Source: Actinomycetospora succinea | Lineage (GTDB): Bacteria; Actinomycetota; Actinomycetes; Mycobacteriales; Pseudonocardiaceae | NCBI RefSeq assembly: GCF_004363095.1 | Contig: NZ_SNYO01000001.1 | Location: 1,116,001-1,180,000 of the forward strand | Length of the DNA stretch: 64,000 nucleotides | Direction of reading: 5' to 3' | Position numbers and translations under genes: made by a program | Shown: positions 17,677 through 26,529 of the stretch, piece by piece | Numbering within the stretch: the first letter of the stretch is position 1 | How the letters are laid out: every line of letters starts with the position of its first letter | The notes under the pieces: generated by a model | What the model was told of the DNA's origin: nothing | Databases searched by the model: none | The model's input: the letters and a program-made list of their open reading frames with translations, nothing else

Positions 17677-17802
17677 GTCTCCGCCGGGGGGCGTCGACGG
17701 GCGAGGGGTGGCGCGCTCACGGAGATCAGGGGCGACGTGGTGCACCGGAACGGCGAGGCCGGGTGCATAACGGTGCCCGTGATCTCGGCCCGGCCGGTTC
17801 GG

Positions 17803-18654
17803 TCAGCTCACGGCGGGCGGCTGGAGGTCGGCGGCCGCCGGGGCGGGCTCCTCGGTCTCCGGTGGCCGCGGGGGCTCCTCGCCGCGCAGCACGGCGAGCT
17901 GCTCGGTGATCCGGCCCATGATCCGGTCGGTGGCCTCCTGCAGGGCCTTGCGGCCGATGCGGCCCTCGCGCAGGTCGTCGAGCGCGACGGGCGGGCCGGC
18001 GAGCACCCGCAGCGTGGCGCGGGGGAACAGCGTCGGGCGGGACGCGGTGGGCGGCAGCAGATGGTTCGAGCCCCACTGTGCGACGGGGATGACGGGCGCG
18101 CCGGTCTCCAGGGCCATCCGAGCGATGCCCGTGCGGGCGGCGCGGGGCCAGCCGTCGGAGTGGTCGGCGAACCCGCCCTCCGGGTAGACGACGACCACCT
18201 CGCCGCGCTGCACCGCCTCGACCGCCGCCCGGTAGGCCTCGATCCCGGATGCCTTGCGGTCGACCGGGATGTGCCGGCCCCAGCGTAGGGGCGCGCCGAC
18301 CACCGTCTTGCCCCACAGCTCCTTCATCGCGAGGAAGCGGGGCACGCGGCCGTTCGCGAGCACGTAGGACACGAGGACGATCGGGTCGACGTGCGAGAGG
18401 TGGTTGACCGCGAGCAGCGCCCCGCCCCTGGTCGGGACCTGGTTGCCGCCGCGGAAGTCCCAGCGCGCCACGGCCATGAGCACCGGCCAGAGCAGGTCGA
18501 TCGCGAACCCGTACCAGAACCCGCGGTCGGTGCGCGGGTAGAGCACCCAGATCGCGAGCTTGCGCCAGAGCCGGATCGCCCGCCCCGAGCGCCGACGGTC
18601 GTGGGACTGGGAGATCCGCCGGAGTCGGTCCTGCCGCGCCATGCCCCGGATCAT
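17803..18654 (-). CDS. 1-acyl-sn-glycerol-3-phosphate acyltransferase (PlsC-like)
   Basis: Membrane-associated acyltransferase of phospholipid or related lipid synthesis. The HX4D catalytic motif is NHLSHVD. The second motif is YPEGGFADHSDG, where family members usually have PEGT(R)S. An N-terminal hydrophobic segment (FAIDLLWPVLMAVA) anchors it. The C terminus (about 40 residues) is Pro/Glu-rich and low-complexity. The ATG at 18654 (283 aa) or 18642 (279 aa) is likely; neither has a strong ribosome site, and upstream residues in the frame look non-coding. It converges on acs. Confidence 0.85.
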   Translation of the reverse strand: MIRGMARQDRLRRISQSHDRRRSGRAIRLWRKLAIWVLYPRTDRGFWYGFAIDLLWPVLMAVARWDFRGGNQVPTRGGALLAVNHLSHVDPIVLVSYVLANGRVPRFLAMKELWGKTVVGAPLRWGRHIPVDRKASGIEAYRAAVEAVQRGEVVVVYPEGGFADHSDGWPRAARTGIARMALETGAPVIPVAQWGSNHLLPPTASRPTLFPRATLRVLAGPPVALDDLREGRIGRKALQEATDRIMGRITEQLAVLRGEEPPRPPETEEPAPAAADLQPPAVS

Positions 18655-18698
18655 GTCTCGCCGGGGCGCGGCGTGCATGCGTAGAACTGCTCGGCGCC

Positions 18699-19424
18699 TC
18701 AGTCGCGCCCGGCCTCGACGATCTTCTGCGCGAGCAGGCCCGGGTTCGTGAACATGACCTCGTGGCTCCCCGGCAGCTGCACCAGGCGGTACATCCCCAG
18801 GCGGCTCGACATCCGCGGGTGCCACCCCCACTCGCCGGGCGGCAGGGCGATGTCCTCGGTCGCGTTGATGTACGAGCGGGGGATCTGGAGCTCGTAGAAG
18901 CGGGAGAGCGCGAGCTTGTCCCGGAAGGGCTGGGCGGGCTCGGGGGAGAGGAGCTCGTAGGTCGACTGCGCCAGCTCGAGCGGCGCGTCCTGGATGAACG
19001 CCTCCCGCCAGATCGGGAAGGGCAGCATGATCGTGTCGTCGTCGGTCGACGCCGCGAGCTGCGCGAAGAGCTCCCGGTAGTGCGGCGGTGTCTCGTCGTC
19101 GAGGCAGTTGCCGGGCGCGGGCACGAACGCGTTCCAGAAGATCAACCGCCGGAGCCGGTCGGGGATCTCCTCGGCGACGCGGGCGATGACGGTGCCGCCG
19201 AAGCTGTGGCCGAGCAGGACGACGTCGCTCAGGTCCTGGCCGACGATGTGGTCGACGATCGAGGCGACGCAGTCGTCGTGGACGACGGCCTTGTCGACGC
19301 CCTTGCCGTGGCCGGCGACGGTCGGCGTGTGGACGGTGTGGCCGTCGGCGCGGAGGGGCTCGGCGACGCCCTCCCAGAGGCCGCCGTGGTGCCAGGAGCC
19401 GTGGACCAGGACATACGTGCTCAT
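18699..19424 (-). CDS. Alpha/beta hydrolase (esterase, MES/salicylate-esterase-like)
   Basis: 241 aa, cytoplasmic. The opening YVLVHGSWHHGGLWEGV is typical of small plant-type methylesterase/hydroxynitrile-lyase-like hydrolases. The nucleophile elbow is GHSFGG, and the catalytic His is in GSHEVMF near the C terminus. The acid residue was not assigned. The substrate is unknown. The ATG at 19424 follows a strong GGAGGACACC ribosome site, so the much longer upstream frame is not used. Gap of 94 bp to the M50-like gene on the same strand. Confidence 0.85.
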   Translation of the reverse strand: MSTYVLVHGSWHHGGLWEGVAEPLRADGHTVHTPTVAGHGKGVDKAVVHDDCVASIVDHIVGQDLSDVVLLGHSFGGTVIARVAEEIPDRLRRLIFWNAFVPAPGNCLDDETPPHYRELFAQLAASTDDDTIMLPFPIWREAFIQDAPLELAQSTYELLSPEPAQPFRDKLALSRFYELQIPRSYINATEDIALPPGEWGWHPRMSSRLGMYRLVQLPGSHEVMFTNPGLLAQKIVEAGRD

Positions 19425-19518
19425 CGGGGTGTCCTCCCGCGCGGTCGAGAGCCGTCCCCGGCGTCGTCGCCGAGTGCGACCGATCCTGCTGGGGTGCGGC
19501 TTCCTGCGGTAGTGGTCG

Positions 19519-20211
19519 CTAGACGATGTCGTAACCGGGGCGGAGGAGGAGCTGCCCGCCGACGATGAGGGCGACGATCGCGACGCCGATGAACAGGAGC
19601 TGCCACAAGAAGCCGGGTATGAAGGTCTTCCCTGCCAGGGTGTTGGGGCCGCCACCAAGTCCTGGGATACGGAAGGCCCCGAGCGTCCCGGCGAGGAGAA
19701 GGAACCATGCGACGAAGGCCGCCGCGAACGCCTGCTGTGCTCCGCTCCCGTAGAACAGCGTCGCGCCAAGGCCCAGCACCACGAGCAGCGGGATCGTGAA
19801 GGCGAGCGGGTTGAGTGCGACGAGGAGCGCGAGGAGTGAGAGGAAGGTTGCGCCGAAGAGCACGGCCCAGGGATTCCCCACGGCGATCAGGGCTGCGCTT
19901 GCTAGTCCGAGCAGAGGCGCGCCGACGTAGTTTCCGATGGCCTGCAGGACGAGAGCGGTCCGTCCGCCAACGAAACCGACGATGCTCGCGAACACTCGAT
20001 GCTCGTCGCCGAGCGTGTAGCCGGCGACCGGTCGAGCAAGGCCGACGAGCACGAGGAGAGCCCCGCCCGTTGAAGCGTAGAAATAGAAGTACCGCGCGAC
20101 GTACATCGAAAAGCAGACGACAAGCAGCGCGATGAATCCCGCCCCGAACGCCACCGGCTGCCCCACGATCGGGACGTCATTGACTCCTAGACCAACCCCC
20201 AGGCCCCCCAT
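19519..20211 (-). CDS. M50B-like membrane protein lacking the zinc-protease motif
   Basis: 230 aa with about five hydrophobic segments. Two landmarks resemble actinobacterial M50B-like proteins: NYVGAPLLGLASAALIA in the middle and AFAAAFVAWFLLLAGTLGAFR later, with the end VGGQLLLRPGYDIV. Where those proteins carry HExxH, this one has YASTGG, so it cannot be a zinc peptidase if the alignment is right. Base composition is visibly less GC-rich (many AAA, GTA and TAG triplets) than the neighbours, which suggests later acquisition or relaxed constraint. A GACATT hexamer lies 6 nt before the ATG. The family assignment is an inference. Confidence 0.55.
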   Translation of the reverse strand: MGGLGVGLGVNDVPIVGQPVAFGAGFIALLVVCFSMYVARYFYFYASTGGALLVLVGLARPVAGYTLGDEHRVFASIVGFVGGRTALVLQAIGNYVGAPLLGLASAALIAVGNPWAVLFGATFLSLLALLVALNPLAFTIPLLVVLGLGATLFYGSGAQQAFAAAFVAWFLLLAGTLGAFRIPGLGGGPNTLAGKTFIPGFLWQLLFIGVAIVALIVGGQLLLRPGYDIV

Positions 20212-20363
20212 GGTGTGAATGTCACCACGGTCAGTAGGCAGCTCACCCGAACGACACGCCGCCTACACCTGATCGCGACGAGCGACTGTGACGGATGCGC
20301 ACCGGCCGAACCGATCCCCGCCGCGGTCCGATGATGCTGCGACACAGGCGGAGGGAGATCGGC

Positions 20364-21695
20364 GTGGGTGCAGGAGCGGCGGCGCGGGTGGCGGGTGCGG
20401 TCGGGGCGTTCCTCGACGGACCGGTCCCGGTGCGCATCCGGGCGTGGGACGGCAGCGAGGCCGGGGCGGCGCCGGGGCCCGGCGTGCCGACCGTGGTGCT
20501 GCGCTCGCGGCGGGCGCTGCGCCGCCTGCTGTGGGAGCCGGGGGAGATGGGGCTCGCGCACGCCTACGTCTCGGGCGACCTGGACGTCGACGGCGACCTC
20601 GCCGAGGGCCTGTCGGCGATGTGGTCGCTGGTGAACTCCGGGACGATCACCAAGCGCCGACCCGGGGCCACAGAGCTGCTGGGACTCGCCGCGCAGGCCG
20701 TCAGGCTCGGCCTCCTCGGCACCAAGCCCGCACCCCCGCCCGAGGCGATCAAGATCAAGGGCCGCCTCCACAGCCGCCGGCGCGACCGCGACGTCATCGC
20801 CCACCACTACGACGCCGGCAACGCGTTCTACTCGCTGCTGCTCGACGCCTCGATGGCCTACTCGAGCGGTTACTGGACGAGCGAGGACAGCACCCTCGCC
20901 CGGGCCCAGCACGACAAGCTCGAGCTGATCTGCCGCAAGCTCGACCTCGCGCCGGGCCGCCGCCTGCTCGACATCGGTTGCGGCTGGGGCTCGCTCGCCG
21001 TCCACGCCGCCCGGGAGCACGGCGCGCAGGTCCGGGCCGTGACGATCTCCCGCGAGCAGCGCGACCACGTCAACGCTCGCATCCGCGCCGAGGGGCTGGC
21101 CGGCCAGGTCCAGGTCGACCTGCTCGACTACCGCGACGTCGCCGAGAAGATCACCGCGGTCGACGGCCCGTTCGACGCCGTCAGCGCGATCGAGATGGGC
21201 GAGCACGTCGGCGACGAGCACTACCCGACGTTCGCCGCGATCCTGCACGGCGCGCTGCGCCCCGGCGGGCGGGCTCTGGTGCAGCAGATGTCCCGGGGCG
21301 CGAACGCCCCCGGCGGTGGCGCGTTCATCGAGACCTACGTGACCCCGGACATGGTCATGCGCCCCGTCGGCGACACCCTGACGTTCCTGCAGCACGCGGG
21401 CCTCGAGGTCCGCGACGTCCACGTCATGCGCGAGCACTACGTGCCGACGATCCGGGCCTGGCTCGCCACGCTCGAGGAGCGGTTCGACGAGGCGGTGTCG
21501 CTGGTCGGCGAGCGCGGCGCCCGCATGTGGCGGCTCTACCTCGCCGGCGGCGCGCTGGCGTTCGAGGAGAACCGCATGGGCGTCGACCAGATCCTCCTGG
21601 CCCGCCCCACCGACCGCGGCCGCAGCGGCATGCCGGCCACCCGCGACGACTGGGCGGTGCGCTCGCGCACGGAGGCGGGTAAGCCGGGCACGTGA
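20364..21695 (+). CDS. Cyclopropane-fatty-acyl-phospholipid synthase-like methyltransferase
   Basis: SAM-dependent enzyme acting on double bonds of phospholipid acyl chains to make cyclopropane, methyl-branched or furan precursors. 443 aa. The N-terminal lipid-binding domain has PGEMGLAHAYVSGDLDVDGD. The catalytic domain starts HHYDAGNAFYSLLL and has SAM motif I LLDIGCGWGSLAVHAA and AIEMGEHVG. GTG 20364 is chosen because GGAGGGAGATC lies just upstream; ATG 20295 and 20331 in the same frame lack such a site. It overlaps the DUF1295 gene by 4 bp (GTGA), so the two are translationally coupled. Confidence 0.88.
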   Translation: MGAGAAARVAGAVGAFLDGPVPVRIRAWDGSEAGAAPGPGVPTVVLRSRRALRRLLWEPGEMGLAHAYVSGDLDVDGDLAEGLSAMWSLVNSGTITKRRPGATELLGLAAQAVRLGLLGTKPAPPPEAIKIKGRLHSRRRDRDVIAHHYDAGNAFYSLLLDASMAYSSGYWTSEDSTLARAQHDKLELICRKLDLAPGRRLLDIGCGWGSLAVHAAREHGAQVRAVTISREQRDHVNARIRAEGLAGQVQVDLLDYRDVAEKITAVDGPFDAVSAIEMGEHVGDEHYPTFAAILHGALRPGGRALVQQMSRGANAPGGGAFIETYVTPDMVMRPVGDTLTFLQHAGLEVRDVHVMREHYVPTIRAWLATLEERFDEAVSLVGERGARMWRLYLAGGALAFEENRMGVDQILLARPTDRGRSGMPATRDDWAVRSRTEAGKPGT

Positions 21696-22516
21696 GTTTC
21701 GACCTGACGGCCTTCGGCCTGCTGCTCGTGGGCGCGGTGGCGACGGTCGTGGCGGCGTTCAGCATCACGCTCGCCGTCGCCCGCGCCACCGGGCGCCACA
21801 GCGTCGTCGACGTGACGTGGGGCCTCGGGTTCGTGGCCGTCGGCATCGTCGCGTACCTGATCTCCGGCGTGATGGGCGTCGGGGACGCCGGGGTGCGGAC
21901 GGTCGCGCTCGCCCTCGTCGCGGTCTGGGGGCTGCGGCTCGCGATCTACATCGGGCTGCGCAACCGCGGGAAGGGCGAGGACCCGCGCTACGCCGCGATG
22001 CTCGGCGACGACCACGCGCCCGGCGCGGTGACCTCGACGGTGCTGCGCAAGGTCTACCTGCCGCAGGCGGGCGTGATGCTCGTGGTGTCGCTGCCGGTGC
22101 TCGCGGCGATGGTCCGCGCGTCGACGGTGCTGCCGGTGGTGATCGTGGGCGTGCTGCTGTGGCTCGTCGGGTTCGTCTTCGAGTCCGTCGGCGACGCGCA
22201 GCTCTCGGCGTTCAAGGCGGACCCGGAGAACAAGGGCAAGATCCTCGACTCGGGCCTGTGGCGCTACACCCGCCACCCGAACTACTTCGGCGACGCGTGT
22301 GTCTGGTGGGGGATCTTCGTCGTGGCCGCGGGGCACCCGTGGGCACTGGTCACGGTCGTCGGGCCGCTGCTGATGACCTACCTGCTGGTGAGCGTCACCG
22401 GCAAGGAGCTGACGGAGAAGTCGATGTCGGGGCGGCCCGGGTACGACGAGTACGTCCGCCGCACCTCGGGCTTCCTCCCGCTGCCCCCGGGTTCACGCCC
22501 GGCCCGCGCCACGTGA
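21692..22516 (+). CDS. DUF1295 / isoprenylcysteine methyltransferase-like membrane protein
   Basis: 274 aa, six or seven membrane segments. The diagnostic motif is GLWRYTRHPNYFGD near residue 190, followed by LLMTYLLVSVTGKELTEK and RPGYDEYVRR; this is the steroid-5-alpha-reductase/ICMT-like fold of DUF1295. Members often sit with CFA-synthase-like genes, as here, and are suspected to reduce or modify lipid acyl chains (inference, substrate unknown). The start codon GTG overlaps the stop of the methyltransferase. Convergent with the peroxiredoxin gene after 9 bp. Confidence 0.85.
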   Translation: MSFDLTAFGLLLVGAVATVVAAFSITLAVARATGRHSVVDVTWGLGFVAVGIVAYLISGVMGVGDAGVRTVALALVAVWGLRLAIYIGLRNRGKGEDPRYAAMLGDDHAPGAVTSTVLRKVYLPQAGVMLVVSLPVLAAMVRASTVLPVVIVGVLLWLVGFVFESVGDAQLSAFKADPENKGKILDSGLWRYTRHPNYFGDACVWWGIFVVAAGHPWALVTVVGPLLMTYLLVSVTGKELTEKSMSGRPGYDEYVRRTSGFLPLPPGSRPARAT

Positions 22517-22525
22517 GGGGGCGCG

Positions 22526-22987
22526 TCACGCGCCCTGGCGCGACCGGAGCAGCTCGAGGGCGTCGTCGGCGTGCTGGTCGAACTTCATCTCCCCGCCGAT
22601 GACCCCGAGGACCGTGCGGTCGGTGTCGATGACGAAGGTCCGGCGCTTGACGGGCAGGGCCGGGAGCCACGAGCGCTTCGCGCCGAACTGCTTGGCCACG
22701 GCACCGTCGGGGTCGGACAGCAGCGGGTAGCCGAACGAGTGCGCGCTGGAGAACGCGTGCTGCTTCTCGACGGAGTCGGCGCTGATGCCGACCCGCTGCG
22801 CGCCGACCGTCGCGAACTCCCCGGCGAGGTCCCGGAAGTGGCAGCTCTCCTGGGTGCACCCGCCCGAGGAGGCCAGGGGGTAGAAGAACAGCACCACCGG
22901 GCCGTCGGCGAGGAGCCCGGACAGCGTCCGGCGGGTGCCGGTGTCGTCGGCGAGCTCGAAGTCGGGGGCGGTGTCTCCGGTCTTCAT
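22526..22987 (-). CDS. bcp: Thioredoxin-dependent peroxiredoxin, Bcp/PrxQ type
   Basis: Reduces hydrogen peroxide and organic hydroperoxides. 153 aa. The peroxidatic Cys44 and resolving Cys49 are five apart in SGGCTQESC, the PrxQ arrangement; the usual TPGC is SGGC here. FFYPLAS precedes it and a C-terminal beta strand KRRTFVIDTDRTVLG follows. GGAGGACG about 9 bp before the ATG supports the start. Divergent from an AraC-type regulator gene, which could control it. A short GC hairpin (about 22519-22535) overlaps its stop codon and faces the convergent DUF1295 gene. Confidence 0.9.
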   Translation of the reverse strand: MKTGDTAPDFELADDTGTRRTLSGLLADGPVVLFFYPLASSGGCTQESCHFRDLAGEFATVGAQRVGISADSVEKQHAFSSAHSFGYPLLSDPDGAVAKQFGAKRSWLPALPVKRRTFVIDTDRTVLGVIGGEMKFDQHADDALELLRSRQGA

Positions 22988-23063
22988 GCGGTGTCGTCCT
23001 CCGGTCTGCTGGGTTCGACCTCGTTCGTGGCCGGGCGGGGAGCGGTTCGGCGATGATGGCGGT

Positions 23064-23507
23064 GTGCCCACGCCGACCTCCCACCCGGTCGAGCGCCACC
23101 TGCTGCGCGCGCGGGACCTCGCCGACCGGTCCTACGCCGAGCCGCTGACGGTCCCCGACCTCGCGCGCGCCGCAGCCCTGAGCCCCGCGTACTTCAGCGA
23201 GCGATTCGCCGCGGCCTTCGGGGTCACGCCGCACGCGTACCTGCTGACGAGACGGCTCGAGCGCGCCGCAACCCTGCTGCGCCACACCGACCACTCGGTG
23301 GCGCGGGTCTGCACCGAGGTGGGGCTGAGCAGCGTCGGCAGCTTCACCGCCAGCTTCCGCCGCGTCTTCGGCCGCACGCCCACCGCGTACCGGGCGGCCT
23401 TTCCCCCGGCCCACGACCACGCGCTCGTGCCGGGGTGCGTCGTGCGGTTCCACGGTCGGCCGCAGAACCGGAGCTTTCGAGAAGATTCGGCGCCGGCGGC
23501 TTCCTAG
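23064..23507 (+). CDS. Short AraC-family transcriptional regulator
   Basis: 147 aa, essentially only the DNA-binding domain. Two helix-turn-helix units are visible: LARAAALSPAYFSERFAAAF and RVCTEVGLSSVGSFTASFRR, with the terminal signature FGRTPTAYR. No ligand-binding domain is present, as in MarA/SoxS-size regulators. The GTG at 23064 is preceded by GATGAT with a 6-nt gap, fitting a leaderless mRNA. It is divergent from bcp and just upstream of the VOC/isomerase pair, the likely targets (inference). Confidence 0.85.
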   Translation: MPTPTSHPVERHLLRARDLADRSYAEPLTVPDLARAAALSPAYFSERFAAAFGVTPHAYLLTRRLERAATLLRHTDHSVARVCTEVGLSSVGSFTASFRRVFGRTPTAYRAAFPPAHDHALVPGCVVRFHGRPQNRSFREDSAPAAS

Positions 23508-23516
23508 TCTCGCCGT

Positions 23517-23948
23517 GTGATCGCCGTCCACCGCGTCAACGTCTGGGTGCACGACCAGCAGGTCGCCGCCGAGTTCTGGACCGGCAAGGTCGGGTTCGAG
23601 CTGCGCGCCGACGCGACCTTCCCGGAGCTCGGCGGGTTCCGGTGGCTGACCGTGGGGCCGCCGGGCCAGCCGGGGTTCGAGCTCGTCCTCATGGCGATCC
23701 CGGAGCCGCCTGTCGTGACCCCCGAGCAGACGGAGCTGATCCGCGCGGTCACGTCCCAGGGCCTCGGCGGAGCGATCTTCCTGGCCACCGACGACGTGCG
23801 GCGCGACCACGCGCTGCTGCGCGCCCGTGGCGTCGAGTTCACCGAGGAGCCCGAGCCGCGGCCCTACGGCCTCGACGCCGGCTTCCGCGACCCGTCGGGC
23901 AACCAGGTCCGGCTCACCCAGACTCGCGAGGACGGAGACACGACATGA
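23517..23948 (+). CDS. VOC superfamily (glyoxalase/bleomycin-resistance-like) protein
   Basis: 143 aa made of two beta-alpha-beta-beta-beta units (IAVHRVNVWVHDQQVAAEFW at the start, GAIFLATDDVRRDHALLRARGVEF in the middle, GFRDPSGNQVRL at the end). A metal ligand set of His near residue 5 and Glu within LRLTQ-side strands is plausible but not certain. The reaction is unknown. TAGTCT (23505-23510) lies 6 nt before the GTG, a leaderless arrangement. It overlaps the next gene by ATGA. Confidence 0.82.
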   Translation: MIAVHRVNVWVHDQQVAAEFWTGKVGFELRADATFPELGGFRWLTVGPPGQPGFELVLMAIPEPPVVTPEQTELIRAVTSQGLGGAIFLATDDVRRDHALLRARGVEFTEEPEPRPYGLDAGFRDPSGNQVRLTQTREDGDTT

Positions 23949-24532
23949 GCACGCTCGAGGCACTCGTCGCCCACGAGTTCGCCGCGCTGGCCGAGGCGCT
24001 CGCCCCCCTCGGGCCCGAGGGGTGGGCGGCCGACTCGCTGTGCGCCGGCTGGTCGGTCGCCCACGTCGTCGCCCACCTCACGATGGCCGCGCGCTACCCG
24101 GCCGACCGGTTCGCCGCCGAGCTGGCGGCCGACGGGTACGACTTCGCGCGGACCTCCGACCGCCTGGCGGAGACGGGGGCGTCGCTCCCGCCGGCCGACC
24201 TGCTCGCCGACCTGCGCAGCGACACCATGGCGTCCTTCGCGCAGCCCGGGGGCGGCATGGCGGGGTCCCTGACGCACGTCGTGATCCACGGACTGGACGT
24301 GACGGTGCCGCTGGGCCTCGGCCGGGTGTGCGCCGACGAGGCCGCACGGACCGTGCTCCACCAGCTCGTCGGCGCCGGCGACCGCACCGTGTTCGGGGTC
24401 GACACCGCCGGCCGCGCGCTGCGGGCGACCGACCTCGACTGGGCGCACGGTCACGGGGAGCCCGTCGCCGGCAGCGCCGCGGACGTGATCCTCGCCCTGA
24501 GCGGGCGCCGCGGGTCGGTCCTCGCGCGCTGA
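23945..24532 (+). CDS. DinB / mycothiol-dependent maleylpyruvate isomerase-fold protein
   Basis: 195 aa. The N-terminal four-helix MDMPI/DinB-like domain shows LCAGWSVAHVVAHLTMAAR, with the first metal-binding His, and THVVIHGLDV near residue 115 with a second. A small C-terminal domain follows. Family members use mycothiol and a metal to isomerise or conjugate small molecules; the substrate here is unknown. Start overlaps the stop of the VOC gene (ATGA), so the two are coupled and likely work on related chemistry. Confidence 0.8.
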   Translation: MSTLEALVAHEFAALAEALAPLGPEGWAADSLCAGWSVAHVVAHLTMAARYPADRFAAELAADGYDFARTSDRLAETGASLPPADLLADLRSDTMASFAQPGGGMAGSLTHVVIHGLDVTVPLGLGRVCADEAARTVLHQLVGAGDRTVFGVDTAGRALRATDLDWAHGHGEPVAGSAADVILALSGRRGSVLAR

Positions 24533-24560
24533 GACGGGCCGGCGGCCGCAGGATGGGGGC

Positions 24561-25265
24561 GTGACCCTGCCGCGCCTCGACCGCGTCCGTCCCGCGACGC
24601 GCGGGCCCGCCGTCGGGGCGGTGCTCGTGCTGCACGGCGGACGCCCCGAGGGCCACGACGCCGCCGACGGGCTGCGCCTGCCCTACCTGCGCATGGTGCC
24701 GTTCGCCCGCAGCCTGGCCGCCGCGGGCGCCCGCCGCGGCGTGGACGTCGGGCTGCTGCGCTACCGCTACCGCGGCTGGAACGCCCCCGACCTCGACCCC
24801 GTGCAGGACGCCCGGTGGGCGCTCCGCGACGTGCGGGCTCGCCTGGGCGACGTCCCGGTGGTGCTGGTCGGGCACTCGATGGGCGGCCGGGCGGCGCTGC
24901 GCGCCGGGGGTGACGACGGGGTGGTCGGCGTGGCCGGGCTGGCGCCGTGGATCGAGCGCGGCGAGCCGTACGAGCACCTCGTCGACCAGACCGTCCTCAT
25001 CGCCCACGGCGACCGCGAGCGGATGACGTCCCCGCAGGCCTCCCGGTGGTTCGCCGGCCGGGTCGCGACGATCTCCGACCGCGTGGCGCGCTTCGAGGTC
25101 CTCGGCGACGGCCACACGATGCTGCGCCGCGCCCACGCGTGGCACGACCTGGTCACACACTTCGCCCTCGGCGCGCTCGGGCTCGAACCGTTCACCGAGC
25201 CCGTCGCGAAGGCCATGGCGGCCGGGGACCCCGACGGACTGGCGGTCCCCCTGGAGGACCCGTAG
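24561..25265 (+). CDS. Alpha/beta hydrolase
   Basis: 234 aa, no signal peptide. VLVLHGGRPEG near residue 20 forms the oxyanion region, GHSMGGRAAL near residue 98 is the nucleophile elbow, VLIAHGDRERM carries the acid and GDGHTMLRRA the catalytic histidine. Substrate unknown. CAGGAT (24549-24554) six bases before the GTG suggests leaderless expression. It precedes the FAD oxidoreductase gene by 22 bp. Confidence 0.84.
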   Translation: MTLPRLDRVRPATRGPAVGAVLVLHGGRPEGHDAADGLRLPYLRMVPFARSLAAAGARRGVDVGLLRYRYRGWNAPDLDPVQDARWALRDVRARLGDVPVVLVGHSMGGRAALRAGGDDGVVGVAGLAPWIERGEPYEHLVDQTVLIAHGDRERMTSPQASRWFAGRVATISDRVARFEVLGDGHTMLRRAHAWHDLVTHFALGALGLEPFTEPVAKAMAAGDPDGLAVPLEDP

Positions 25266-25287
25266 CGGTCCGGGGTAGGAGTGTCGC

Positions 25288-26529
25288 GTGCGGGAACGGG
25301 TCGCGGTCGTCGGTGCGGGTGTCTCGGGGCTGACGGCGGCGTACCTGCTGCAGCGCCGCCACGACGTCACGCTCTTCGAGGCCGACGCCCGGCTCGGCGG
25401 CCACGCGCACACCCACGACGTCGGCCCGCTCGCCGTCGACTCCGGCTTCATCGTCCACAACGACGTCACCTACCCGCACCTGCTGCGGCTGTTCGCCGAG
25501 CTCGGGGTCGCCACCCAGGACTCCGAGATGAGCATGAGCGTCCGCGACGAGACCACGGGCCTCGAGTACGCCGGCGCCCGCGGCCCGAGGGGCCTGTTCG
25601 CCCAGCCGCGCAACCTCGCCCACCCCCGCTACCTGCGCATGCTCGCCGAGGTCCTGCGCTTCCACCGCGCCGCGCGGGCCGTGGTCGACGGGACGTCGCC
25701 GCTCGGCGAGGACGTCACGTTCGGCGAGTTCCTCGACGCCGGGCGCTACTCGCGGTTCTTCGTGGACACCTTCGCGGTCCCCGTGGTGTCGGCGGTCTGG
25801 TCGTCGGGGCCGGAGCTCTCGCGGCAGTACCCGGCGCGCTACCTGTTCGCGTTCCTGGCCAACCACGGGATGCTCTCGGTGGGCGGCTCGCACCGGTGGC
25901 GCACGGTCGTCGGCGGCTCGCGCACCTACGTCGAACGGGCCGCCAAGGGCCTCTCGGCGGTGGAGGTGTCGACGCCGGTGCGGGCGCTGGCGCGCTCCGG
26001 CGACGAGGTGCTCGTGCGCGACGACGCCGACGTCGAGCGCCGCTTCGACCGGGCGGTCGTCGCCGTGCACGCCCCGGACGCGCTGGGGCTGCTGTCCGCG
26101 CCGACCCGCGACCAGGCGGACGTGCTCGGCGCCTTCCGGTACTCGCGCAACGAGACCTGGCTGCACACCGACACCTCGGTGCTCCCGCGCGCCGCCGGGG
26201 CCCGCGCGGCCTGGAACCTGCTGCGCGTGCCGGGGGAGGAGCGCGTGCTGGTCAGCTACGACATGACGCGGCTGATGGATCTACCCGGCCCCGACACCCA
26301 CGTCGTCACCCTCAACGCCACCGACCGCGTGGACCCGACGACGGTGATCGCGCGCATGTCCTACGAGCACCCGGCGTACACGCCCGCGTCGGTCGCTGCA
26401 CAGCGCCGGCTCCCGGAGCTGAACGACGACCGCCTCGCCTTCGCGGGCGCGTACCACGGCTGGGGCTTCCACGAGGACGGCTGCGCGTCGGGCGTCCGGG
26501 CCGCCGAGGCCCTCGGGGTGACGTGGTGA
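25288..26529 (+). CDS. FAD-dependent amine-oxidase-fold oxidoreductase
   Basis: 413 aa. N-terminal dinucleotide-binding motif VAVVGAGVSGLTAAYLL with EADARLGGHAHTH, typical of flavin-containing amine oxidase/protoporphyrinogen-oxidase-like proteins. The C terminus FAGAYHGWGFHEDGCASGVRAA completes the FAD site. This subfamily is commonly co-encoded with DUF1365 and a CFA-synthase-like methyltransferase in operons for modified fatty acids (family knowledge), and both are here. The next gene starts within its stop codon. Confidence 0.85.
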   Translation: MRERVAVVGAGVSGLTAAYLLQRRHDVTLFEADARLGGHAHTHDVGPLAVDSGFIVHNDVTYPHLLRLFAELGVATQDSEMSMSVRDETTGLEYAGARGPRGLFAQPRNLAHPRYLRMLAEVLRFHRAARAVVDGTSPLGEDVTFGEFLDAGRYSRFFVDTFAVPVVSAVWSSGPELSRQYPARYLFAFLANHGMLSVGGSHRWRTVVGGSRTYVERAAKGLSAVEVSTPVRALARSGDEVLVRDDADVERRFDRAVVAVHAPDALGLLSAPTRDQADVLGAFRYSRNETWLHTDTSVLPRAAGARAAWNLLRVPGEERVLVSYDMTRLMDLPGPDTHVVTLNATDRVDPTTVIARMSYEHPAYTPASVAAQRRLPELNDDRLAFAGAYHGWGFHEDGCASGVRAAEALGVTW

